Below, one piece after another: positions 1 through 7,211 of a DNA stretch of 9,458 bases; within the stretch, counting starts at the first letter, position 1; the number at the start of each line of letters is the position of its first letter. The notes below the pieces were generated by a model that made no database searches, had not been told where the DNA came from, and worked only from the letters and a program-made list of their open reading frames with translations. This stretch comes from Planctomycetia bacterium (lineage in GTDB: Bacteria; Planctomycetota; UBA11346). Made by a program: the position numbers and the translations under genes. The stretch lies in NCBI GenBank assembly GCA_005801395.1, contig SYDV01000468.1, positions 1 to 9,458 on the forward strand, in the 5' to 3' direction.

Positions 1-960
1 CATCATCCCAAGGGCCCCCCCCATGGACAAGGAACCTGTATCTCCCATAAACACCTCGGCTGGCGCGCAATTGAACCACAAAAATCCGAGACAAGCACCA
101 GCCATTGCGGCACAGAAAATGGCGACTTCTTGGCCACCAGAAATATATAATACTTTTAAATAGTCCGCGGTATCCACGCGACTCGTTAGATAAGCGATGA
201 CCATAAATGCCAATGCCGCAATTAACATGGTGCCACCTGCTAAACCATCCATACCATCAGTAAAATTCACTCCATTAGCACAAGCGCTAGTAACGAAAAT
301 TACCCACAGCACCGTCCATAGACCTAAATTCAATGCATATTCGACGGGAACAAACGGAAATGAGAGATGATGAACACCTAATCGCACAATGAAACTGTCG
401 TCACCCAACGATTTTTTATACCAATCAACGGGGAAATCAGCTGGGTGATTTGCGCCAGTTAATAGCTGTTCGGCAATATTTTGATTAATGAGGTACAAGC
501 CCAATCCACAAATCCCCGCCGCGCTCAATTGAATACCCAATTTAACAAAGAGCGGCGTGCCTTTGGCACCTTTAAAAATTTTCGTGCGATCATCCAGATA
601 ACCGACATAAGCAAACGACAATAATCCAAAAATCAGCAACCACGTGCGCATACTGGTGGGATCGCACCATAATATGGCGGTTAAACAAATTACCCCAACT
701 AATCCCAGGCCACCCATCGTTGGGGTGCCTTTTTTTCCTTCGCGCATGGCATCAACTACGACTGCGCCATCACCTTTGGCGCCGGTTTCACCAAATTTTT
801 TCAGTTTAAGCCAGCGAATCAAACGCGGCATCACCAGCATCATTAATATAAATGCCGTAAAGGCTGCGCCCACAGCGCGCGTCGACACATATTCGAACAG
901 GCGCAATGGGCCCCATTCCAAGCCAAATGTTGCCAAGAATTCTTGCAGCAATGTCATCAT
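1..960 (-). CDS. mraY: Phospho-N-acetylmuramoyl-pentapeptide-transferase MraY, 3' end beyond window
   Basis: Integral membrane enzyme that transfers phospho-MurNAc-pentapeptide from UDP to undecaprenyl phosphate, giving lipid I. The 320 visible codons show the family motifs: GTPTMGG (about 78-84), the Asp pair of YLDDR (123-124), NFTDGMDGLAGG (232-243) and FMGDTGSL (304-311) with the third catalytic Asp at 307. Many hydrophobic segments alternate with short loops. The C-terminal His-rich loop of the family lies beyond base 1. The start is an ATGATG doublet; the first ATG overlaps the murF stop as ATGA and has GGCGG upstream, though the second ATG (957) is equally in frame. The spacing from the Asp pair to the third Asp is 183 residues against 151 in E. 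coli MraY, because of an extra polar loop at about 166-205. The usual GLxxRxK-like stretch after the Asp pair reads GTPLFVK. The identification is secure. Confidence 0.97.
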   Translation of the reverse strand, partial: MMTLLQEFLATFGLEWGPLRLFEYVSTRAVGAAFTAFILMMLVMPRLIRWLKLKKFGETGAKGDGAVVVDAMREGKKGTPTMGGLGLVGVICLTAILWCDPTSMRTWLLIFGLLSFAYVGYLDDRTKIFKGAKGTPLFVKLGIQLSAAGICGLGLYLINQNIAEQLLTGANHPADFPVDWYKKSLGDDSFIVRLGVHHLSFPFVPVEYALNLGLWTVLWVIFVTSACANGVNFTDGMDGLAGGTMLIAALAFMVIAYLTSRVDTADYLKVLYISGGQEVAIFCAAMAGACLGFLWFNCAPAEVFMGDTGSLSMGGALGMM

Positions 961-2408
961 GCGGCACCGCCTTCGAGCAAAACCCGCACCAGCGTTTCTA
1001 AACCGGCTGAACGACTTGCTTTAAATAATACTGTCTGTGGAGCGACGGATAATTGTTCCGTTACTAAAATACTCGCGGCGGCGCGTTCATCGGCGTGTCG
1101 ATAGGATGGTCCTTGTGCGGCAACATATCCTTCACCAATTAATCGCGCATTGGCACCCACGGTTATGAGCGCCACCCCTAACCGAGCTGCTAAAACACCC
1201 AAATCACGATGCGCCTGATGAGTAGCAGTGCCTAATTCACCCATGGCACCGAGCACAGCCAAACGATTTCCTGGGTAACTTGCTAATACTGCCAAACCGC
1301 TCGCCATACTCGCAGGATTGGCATTATACGTGTCATCAAGCAATAAATGAGCACCCACACGACGTGGCACTAAACGGCCATTCACTGGTACAGCTTTACG
1401 TAATCCTGCTAGTGCTGCTGATGGAGCAACTCCCGCTGCCACTGCCGCATGGAATGCGAGTGTGGCATTTGCTAGATTATGCTGACCCAATAAACTAATT
1501 GGTGCGTTACCGGCATCCGTATGTAAAATTATTCCATCAGCCTTCACTTCACCACGTACGTTAATTTTAGTGGTCAACGTGCTATCGCCTCCCACTTCAA
1601 TTAAAGTCCGTCCGCGTGCCGCCGTCGTGATAATATCGTGTAAAATTGTACTGCTCGTGCCGTGGGACTGTGCATGTTCTGCTAGTCCGGTCATGCCAAT
1701 AAATGCCGGCGCCTTTTCTGGCAATGCTGGGAATAATTCACATTCTGCTGTGGTTACTCCGATCAAATCGCCAAAGCCTTCGAGATGTTCTGGTCCAATT
1801 GAAACCACCACACCTATTTGTGGCTGAGCGATAGCCGCTAAATCAGCCACTTCACCTGGGTGATTTGCGCCTAATTCAATGACCGCGTAACGCATTCCAG
1901 GTGGTGTTGACAAAATTGTTAATGGTACACCCAAATAATTATTCATATTACCACGCGTCGCATGTACGCGGTCGGGCGCATCTGCTTGGCAGGCGGCAGT
2001 AATTAATGATTTTGTCGTGGTTTTTCCATTTGCACCGCCTACGCCAATCCACGTACAGGATGCCGCATAGCGACGACGAAATTCTGTTGCTAGTGCGCCA
2101 AGCGCAGCGGTGACATCGTCAACTAATAAGACCGGAATCGGGAGCGACAACATACGATTAGCGAGAATAATAACCGCGCCATCGCCAATTGCGGTTTCGG
2201 CAAAATCATGGCCATCATGATGAGCGCCGACGATACAGGCAAATAAGCAATCCCTCGTAACAGCGCGACTATCAATAACCGCCCCGCAAAATGTCACCGT
2301 GCCCTGTGCGCCTATCCAGGTACCACCAGTAAGGCGTTCCGCGCTCTCCACATCTAAGGACAGGCATTGTGGCTTAGGCGCAACCTGCACCGCAAGGCGA
2401 CCACTCAT
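957..2408 (-). CDS. murF: UDP-MurNAc-tripeptide--D-alanyl-D-alanine ligase MurF
   Basis: Cytoplasmic ATP-dependent ligase that adds D-Ala-D-Ala to UDP-MurNAc-tripeptide. At 483 aa it is slightly longer than E. coli MurF (about 450). Motifs in order: DSR (46-48), P-loop GGANGKTTTK (124-133), NMNNYLGVPL (154-163), ELGANHPGEVADL (178-190), GPEHLEGFG (205-213), LLGQHNLANA (306-315), and DDTYNANPASM (358-368). Three family positions are altered: the Lys of the A-K-x-E-(I/L)-F motif, carbamylated in the family, is Glu222 (AECELF); the Asp of VLGDMxELG is Ala388; and KGSRS reads KASRS (463-467). The frame is intact and the overall architecture complete, so this looks like a functional but divergent enzyme rather than a decayed gene. 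The start overlaps the murE stop as ATGA and has GGAAGG upstream. The stop overlaps mraY in the same way. Confidence 0.95.
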   Translation of the reverse strand: MSGRLAVQVAPKPQCLSLDVESAERLTGGTWIGAQGTVTFCGAVIDSRAVTRDCLFACIVGAHHDGHDFAETAIGDGAVIILANRMLSLPIPVLLVDDVTAALGALATEFRRRYAASCTWIGVGGANGKTTTKSLITAACQADAPDRVHATRGNMNNYLGVPLTILSTPPGMRYAVIELGANHPGEVADLAAIAQPQIGVVVSIGPEHLEGFGDLIGVTTAECELFPALPEKAPAFIGMTGLAEHAQSHGTSSTILHDIITTAARGRTLIEVGGDSTLTTKINVRGEVKADGIILHTDAGNAPISLLGQHNLANATLAFHAAVAAGVAPSAALAGLRKAVPVNGRLVPRRVGAHLLLDDTYNANPASMASGLAVLASYPGNRLAVLGAMGELGTATHQAHRDLGVLAARLGVALITVGANARLIGEGYVAAQGPSYRHADERAAASILVTEQLSVAPQTVLFKASRSAGLETLVRVLLEGGAA

Positions 2409-3961
2409 GGTAGACCACCTTCCAGGCTACGTACAAAAGCGCGATCATCCCACGGATGCGAAACTCCGGCGATGATTTGCTCTGTTTCGTGGCCTTTGCC
2501 AGCGACTACGACCACACCATCATTACCAGCCATCGCGCGCGCCATGCGAATGGCTGTCGCGCGATCTAATTCAATAACTAATGATCGACCAGCTTCTTGC
2601 GCCCGATTGCCTAGAGCGCCATAGGATGGAACGATTTCACCCAACCAACGTCCACTGGCGAGATCATCACCTTTGGCCACAAACGTTTTTGCGCCGTAGG
2701 GTAATCCCGCGATCACATCATCAACAATTTGTCGTGGATTTTCGCTACGACAATTATCGGTCGTCAACACGGCCTGATCAGCCTCCAAAGCCGCACATCC
2801 CATCGGTCCGCGTTTGGTACGATCACGATCACCACCACAACCAAAGACACACACTAAACGGCGATTGGGAAATTCGCGTCGCACCGCGCGCAACATGACC
2901 GCTAATTCTTCCGGCGTATGCGCGTAATCGACATAGGTTTCTGGGCGACGTGCTAATAATTCCAATCGTCCTGGCACCGCAGGCATATTGGATAAACGAT
3001 TAAGCGCCGTAGATAATGGCACGCCTGCAGCGCCAGCTAAGAGTGCTCCCGCAGCTGCATTCCATGCGTTGAAATCTCCGGGCATGCGGGTTGGAACTGG
3101 GTAATCGACGGCTTTATGGCGTAAACGCCAAACGCTACCACTACGCACCAAGCGCGAATCACCACGTTTAATGCCCAGTAGTACGACCTGCGCCCCAACC
3201 GCAGTCGCAGCATGCGCAACTGTATGTGCACAGGCATCATCTGCATTAATTACACAAAGTGATCCAGGTTTTAACTGGCGAAATAATCGTAACTTGGCCG
3301 TCAAATACGCGCCGGTCGTGCGATGATAATCTAAATGATCATGGCCCAAGCCGGTGAAGACTAGACCATCAAACGATAATCCCGCTAAACGATGTTGATC
3401 ACCAGCATGCGAGCTCAATTCCATAGCCACGCCGGAACAAGTGATCGGCAATTTGGTTAAGAAACTATGGATTTTCTCAGGTGGCGGCGTGGTCTGTGGA
3501 TTCGGTTGTTCAGTGACCCCATCATGCCAGCCAATGGTGCCAATCCGCGCTGCGCCGGCACCAAGCGCCCACCAGGTGCAATGCGTAATCGTGGATTTCC
3601 CAGCGGTGCCGGTAACGCCTAGTAAAGGCAATGAAAATTGATCCACGCCATGCCAAGAAGCGCTCGCGCGAGAGAAACTCCAGCGAGCATGACTCGTCAA
3701 TAACAGCGGAATGGCACTGCGCGAAATAACTTTCGGTTCGGCAATGACCATCGCCGCACCCTGCGACATCGCTTCATCCACGTGGGTCACCTGTTCGGCG
3801 GCAGACCCAATGGAAAAAAATGCCTGTCCTGGTTTTGCCAATCGGCTATCGCGTGAAATTCCCGCAACCTTTAGTTCGCCCGAATGTTGCCAAGACGAAC
3901 TCAGTAACGATTGTCCCGCAAACAAGCGCGCCGCTGGTACGGTTGACATCGCGGGCATCAT
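2405..3961 (-). CDS. murE: UDP-MurNAc-L-Ala-D-Glu--meso-diaminopimelate ligase MurE
   Basis: Cytoplasmic ligase adding the third stem-peptide residue to UDP-MurNAc-L-Ala-D-Glu. Motifs: DSR (38-40), P-loop GVTGTAGKST (115-124), TTPP (157-160), ELSSHA (181-186), DHLDYH (208-213), the carbamylation Lys223 in AYLTAKLRLF, DYAHTPEEL (345-353), FGCGGDRDRTKRGPMG (373-388), the substrate loop DNCR (402-405) and GKGHETEQ (488-495). The Asn and Arg of the mDAP-type DNPR loop are kept, so meso-diaminopimelate is the likely substrate. Oddities: the P-loop has Ala and Ser where TNGKTT is usual; DNPR has Cys for Pro; and about 30 extra residues lie near 425-462, making 518 aa against 495 in E. coli. The first ATG of an ATGATG doublet overlaps the ftsI stop, with AAGGGG five bases upstream. 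Identification is firm; amino-acid specificity is inferred. Confidence 0.95.
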   Translation of the reverse strand: MMPAMSTVPAARLFAGQSLLSSSWQHSGELKVAGISRDSRLAKPGQAFFSIGSAAEQVTHVDEAMSQGAAMVIAEPKVISRSAIPLLLTSHARWSFSRASASWHGVDQFSLPLLGVTGTAGKSTITHCTWWALGAGAARIGTIGWHDGVTEQPNPQTTPPPEKIHSFLTKLPITCSGVAMELSSHAGDQHRLAGLSFDGLVFTGLGHDHLDYHRTTGAYLTAKLRLFRQLKPGSLCVINADDACAHTVAHAATAVGAQVVLLGIKRGDSRLVRSGSVWRLRHKAVDYPVPTRMPGDFNAWNAAAGALLAGAAGVPLSTALNRLSNMPAVPGRLELLARRPETYVDYAHTPEELAVMLRAVRREFPNRRLVCVFGCGGDRDRTKRGPMGCAALEADQAVLTTDNCRSENPRQIVDDVIAGLPYGAKTFVAKGDDLASGRWLGEIVPSYGALGNRAQEAGRSLVIELDRATAIRMARAMAGNDGVVVVAGKGHETEQIIAGVSHPWDDRAFVRSLEGGLP

Positions 3962-5766
3962 AAACGCCCCTTGGTCGCACGAATTGCCGTGGTGATTTTC
4001 TTATTCGTGGTCTTGGCGGGCTCTGGTTCGGGCAATTTTGGTACGCGCAAATATTCGAGTGATTGTTGTAATACTTGTTGCACCACTGGCGCGGCCACCA
4101 AAGAGCCAAAACCTCTGCCAATTGAAGGGTCATCGACCACCACGAGACATAATAATTCAGCACGCATATCAGGTTGGGCTGGTGCCCAGCACACGAAGCT
4201 GCCAATATTATGCGAACCACTATATTGGCCATTAATTACTTTTTCCGCCGTGCCTGTTTTACCTGCTGCGGTATAGCCATCGAGCGCCGAGCTTTTAGCA
4301 GTGCCTTCAGTCAAGGTCGTGGTCATTGCTTGTTGTAACGACGCAGCGATCTCTGGTGAAAAAATGCGACGTGATTCTAGCGCTGGCGGCAAAGGTAAAT
4401 CCCGTTCGCGATCGTGCTCACCAATGACATACATTCGTTTAATCAATCGCGGCGGTAACCACATTCCTCCATTAGCCACGGCAGCATTTGCCATCGCCAA
4501 TTGAATTGGCGTGCTCATAAATCCATGACCAATCGGTAAGGACATGCCTTCATTAATACGCGACCACTTATTACCGCGTGGCAATAAACCCGGTTCTTCG
4601 CCTGGGAGCGGAAACCCCGTCGATTTTCCAAAACCAAAACGTTGCATCCATTCCCGTATAATTTCGGGCTGCATACGCACACCCAATTTCGCCATGAGAA
4701 TATTATCCGACAATGCGATACCTTCGGTCACGCTCAAAATACCGTGCCCACCGGTTTTCTCATGAATAGTCCGCGCGGATTTACCTTCGCGATAGGTCCA
4801 TGCACCTTTTTCGCAATTAATACGTTCGTCAAATGTCGTCAGCCGATCCGTTATGGCCGCACCAACAAAAAGCGGCTTCATCGTCGAACCAGGTTCGTAC
4901 GGGAACGTCAAAACATTATTACGCAATGCACTGGTTTGCAGTTTAGATAAATCAGTTGGATCAAATGTGGGATAACTAACCATAGCCAAAATTTCGCCCG
5001 TCGAAGGCCGAATAACAATACCGGCTGCTGATTGCGGTTTACATTTTTCAACCTGTTCCATCACGGCGCGCTCTAAAATGCGTTGGATCGGCGCATTAAT
5101 GGTCAATTGAATATGTGCGCCACCTTGCGCTGGTTCGTTTAGTGCTTTGGTTAATGATGGTTTTCCTAAGGCATCAACGGTCACTATTTCTTTTCCTGGA
5201 GTACCAGCTAGGTCACCATTAAATACCTGCTCTAATCCAGCGCCGCCATTTCCGTCCCGTAATACAAAGCCTAAGGTATGCGCCGCAATCGCACCTTCTG
5301 GGTAACGACGAATAAATTCTCGACGAACGTATATGCCGGATAATTTAAGCGCTTTTATTTGTTCTGCTTGAAGATCCGTAATACCACGGGCCAAAGTTCG
5401 ACCATTCCTTGGTAATTCAAATTCTTTGCGTAAATCGTCGCGAGGGACGGCTAGTATGCGCGATAGTTCAACCGTCGCCCGCAACCGATCATCCATGTAG
5501 ACTGGATCAACGACGACATGCCAGGTGCCATCACTAATCGCTAAAGGAATACCATCCGTATCATAAATACCACCACGCGCGGCAGGAATAACCCAGGTGC
5601 GCGTTCGTTGTTTTTCACCCAATTCTGCCAGACGCTGCGATTCATCAATTTGTAACACCTGCAAGCGGTAAGCGACATACGAAAACAGCCCTGCGAACAC
5701 CAGCATAGTAAAGCCGGTTCGCCAAGGATTGGGTGAAATAGGTACGTAATTATCTGCGACAGTCAT
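3958..5766 (-). CDS. ftsI: Septal peptidoglycan transpeptidase FtsI (PBP3)
   Basis: Class B penicillin-binding protein that crosslinks septal peptidoglycan, acting in the periplasm from a single N-terminal anchor and normally paired with FtsW and FtsL. With the start used here it is 602 aa (E. coli 588). It has a short cytoplasmic tail, one membrane segment (about 16-37), the pedestal motif ARGGIYDTDGIPLA (63-76), and a transpeptidase domain with SxxK in EPGSTMKP (nucleophile Ser294, Lys297), SxN as SDN (353-355) and KTGT (503-506). The C-terminus is Pro-rich, then basic. A 12-codon longer frame exists, starting at a TTG (5802) inside ftsL with no ribosome-binding site; I prefer ATG 5766, four bases after the ftsL stop, although its own Shine-Dalgarno is weak and translation probably depends on coupling. 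The stop overlaps murE as ATGA. Confidence 0.94.
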   Translation of the reverse strand: MTVADNYVPISPNPWRTGFTMLVFAGLFSYVAYRLQVLQIDESQRLAELGEKQRTRTWVIPAARGGIYDTDGIPLAISDGTWHVVVDPVYMDDRLRATVELSRILAVPRDDLRKEFELPRNGRTLARGITDLQAEQIKALKLSGIYVRREFIRRYPEGAIAAHTLGFVLRDGNGGAGLEQVFNGDLAGTPGKEIVTVDALGKPSLTKALNEPAQGGAHIQLTINAPIQRILERAVMEQVEKCKPQSAAGIVIRPSTGEILAMVSYPTFDPTDLSKLQTSALRNNVLTFPYEPGSTMKPLFVGAAITDRLTTFDERINCEKGAWTYREGKSARTIHEKTGGHGILSVTEGIALSDNILMAKLGVRMQPEIIREWMQRFGFGKSTGFPLPGEEPGLLPRGNKWSRINEGMSLPIGHGFMSTPIQLAMANAAVANGGMWLPPRLIKRMYVIGEHDRERDLPLPPALESRRIFSPEIAASLQQAMTTTLTEGTAKSSALDGYTAAGKTGTAEKVINGQYSGSHNIGSFVCWAPAQPDMRAELLCLVVVDDPSIGRGFGSLVAAPVVQQVLQQSLEYLRVPKLPEPEPAKTTNKKITTAIRATKGRL

Positions 5767-5770
5767 TGAC

Positions 5771-6058
5771 TCAGCGATTTCGATTAACAGCGGCGGTGAC
5801 AACAGGAGGTTGAATAGCGATATTTAACGTGCGAACTAATTGCTCGAGCGCAGGGATACACGCTTCTTTATCATAGGTCACACGCAAGCGTTCTTGGGTA
5901 TAAACCAATTCACTGCGTGTCTTAAAATCGGCACCACGTTGCTTCGCAACCGTAGCGGCTTCATTGCCAAGCAAGGCGATCTTCAACGAAATACCTAAGC
6001 AACAACTCACCCAACCCAGAGCGATGACGCCATGTAATGCCAAATAAGGACGCTTCAT
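5771..6058 (-). CDS. ftsL: Cell division protein FtsL (by position and topology)
   Basis: Small bitopic protein of 95 aa between rsmH and ftsI, the fixed position of ftsL in dcw clusters. FtsL proteins join FtsB and FtsQ and help activate FtsWI at the septum. The sequence shows a short basic N-terminus (MKR), one hydrophobic segment at about 8-29, and a hydrophilic periplasmic part with helix-forming character (about 35-80) ending in LEQLVRTLNIAIQPP, which resembles the end of other FtsL proteins. It is shorter than E. coli FtsL (121 aa), and the cytoplasmic tail is very short. FtsL is poorly conserved in sequence, so the call rests on context, length and topology. AGGAG at 6066-6070 lies seven bases before the ATG, and the start overlaps the rsmH stop as ATGA. 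Confidence 0.82.
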   Translation of the reverse strand: MKRPYLALHGVIALGWVSCCLGISLKIALLGNEAATVAKQRGADFKTRSELVYTQERLRVTYDKEACIPALEQLVRTLNIAIQPPVVTAAVNRNR

Positions 6059-6954
6059 GAATGATCTCCTGCAATGGCCCAGCGCAATTTGGCTGAGGCA
6101 GCACGCTGGTTAGCGGCGTTTTCAGCATCATCAGCAATGACAACTCTTCCGGCGACGTCACTAAATACATTCGCTACTTTAAGTGCGCGAAAAGATTGTT
6201 TAACCATACGATCTTCCAGACTGTGAAAACTAATAATAACCGCACGACCACCTGCTTTTAACACGGAAGGCAACGCCGTGAGTAAACGCTCTAATTGGCC
6301 AAGCTCATCGTTCACCGCAATACGTAAGGCCTGGAAAGTGCGCAATGCGGGATGTCGTTGATGATGTCCAGGAACTACGCGGCGAATAACGGCAGCCAAC
6401 GCTTCGCCACTATCTGCACCTTCACTGCGGGCCTGTTTCAATGCACGCGCAATACGACGACTTAATCGTTCTTCGCCATATTTATAAATAACATTGGCTA
6501 ACTCATCCGCGTCGAGGCGATCAATAAGACCTAAGGCGCTTTCGCCGTGGGCGCAATCCATACGCATATCTACTGGTACCGACGCACGAATAGAAAATCC
6601 ACGTGCACTATCATCCAGTTGCAAACTGGACACGCCCAGGTCGGCTAACACGCCGTCGTATTGTTCGCCCGCACTCACGGCAGACTCCACGGCATCGGCA
6701 AACGTATTCGTGCGAATAGTAAATCGTTCCGCATAATTGGACAGGCGCGCAGCGGCCAAGCGCAACGCAACTTCATCGCGATCAACCCCAACGACGCTGG
6801 CTCCGGCAGCAAGCAACGCGGCGCTATGACCTCCCATGCCGAGCGTACAATCGAGCATATGCGTGCCAGGTCCTGGACGCAGGTGCTGCACCACCGCATC
6901 AAGTAAGACTGGAACATGGCTCGTTGCCGCACGTTGTGCATCTGGGTCATTCAT
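6055..6954 (-). CDS. rsmH: 16S rRNA (cytosine1402-N4)-methyltransferase RsmH (MraW)
   Basis: SAM-dependent enzyme that methylates N4 of C1402 in the decoding centre of 16S rRNA. Family motifs are easy to see: HVPVLLDAV (13-21), the SAM-binding DCTLGMGGHSAALL (35-48), VGVDRDEVAL (55-64), DGVLADLGVSSLQLDD (100-115) where the usual SSPQLDD has Leu for Pro, DMRMD (129-133), YGEERLSRRIARA (159-171), HPALRTFQALRIAVNDEL (201-218), and GGRAVIISFHSLEDRMVK (235-252). At 299 aa it is a little shorter than E. coli RsmH (313); the shortfall is in the C-terminal part, which ends NQRAASAKLRWA in place of NPRxRSAxLR. The ATG is six bases after the stop of the small upstream gene, with only a weak GAG-type ribosome-binding site. 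Certain identification. Confidence 0.97.
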   Translation of the reverse strand: MNDPDAQRAATSHVPVLLDAVVQHLRPGPGTHMLDCTLGMGGHSAALLAAGASVVGVDRDEVALRLAAARLSNYAERFTIRTNTFADAVESAVSAGEQYDGVLADLGVSSLQLDDSARGFSIRASVPVDMRMDCAHGESALGLIDRLDADELANVIYKYGEERLSRRIARALKQARSEGADSGEALAAVIRRVVPGHHQRHPALRTFQALRIAVNDELGQLERLLTALPSVLKAGGRAVIISFHSLEDRMVKQSFRALKVANVFSDVAGRVVIADDAENAANQRAASAKLRWAIAGDHS

Positions 6955-6960
6955 TCCGTC

Positions 6961-7188
6961 TCAAGCACTCAAAGCGATAGCAGTTGATTGGGGCAAGCGC
7001 GTAGTGCGTCGCAGAAAAGCCAAATACGGGCTTTCTACCACCACATCGCCGAGGCGATTATTCAAACAACGTAAACGCAACGCTGCTTGTTCTAGTCCAC
7101 CGTGTAGTTTTCCGCAGACGTCACCCGGCGATGACTCCACCGCTGCGTCGAGTGCGCGAACCAATTGGCTCAGGTGTACATCTTTCAT
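6961..7188 (-). CDS. Unrecognised 75-aa protein between mraZ and rsmH
   Basis: I do not recognise this protein. It sits in the gap that in most dcw clusters separates mraZ directly from rsmH, in the same direction, 22 bases after the mraZ stop and 6 before the rsmH ATG. It has a good ribosome-binding site (AAAGGA at 7194-7199, five bases before the ATG), better than that of rsmH. The product starts MKDVHLSQLVRALDAAVE, has no signal peptide or membrane segment, contains two cysteines (25 and 41), and looks mostly helical, with an amphipathic LEQAALRLRCLNNRL stretch (32-46) and a Pro-containing basic part near LRRTTRLPQ. It is too short for any dcw enzyme. A small cytoplasmic protein that couples or regulates the operon is possible, but no function can be read from the sequence. 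Spacing and ribosome-binding site are the main evidence that it is a real gene. Confidence 0.6.
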   Translation of the reverse strand: MKDVHLSQLVRALDAAVESSPGDVCGKLHGGLEQAALRLRCLNNRLGDVVVESPYLAFLRRTTRLPQSTAIALSA

Positions 7189-7211
7189 GGGTGTCCTTTA
7201 TTCTAGCGGTT

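Noticed and set aside
644..1024. Plus-strand 126-codon frame, and similar frames opposite murF, murE, ftsI and rsmH
   Set aside because: They lie antisense to strongly conserved genes, show no family features and lack ribosome-binding sites.
5767..5802. Longer ftsI start (TTG at 5802)
   Set aside because: It lies inside ftsL, has no ribosome-binding site on its strand and adds 12 residues not needed by the family; ATG 5766 follows the ftsL stop directly.
5804..5810. AGGAGGT on the plus strand inside ftsL
   Set aside because: A perfect Shine-Dalgarno by sequence, but antisense to ftsL and not followed by a plausible gene.
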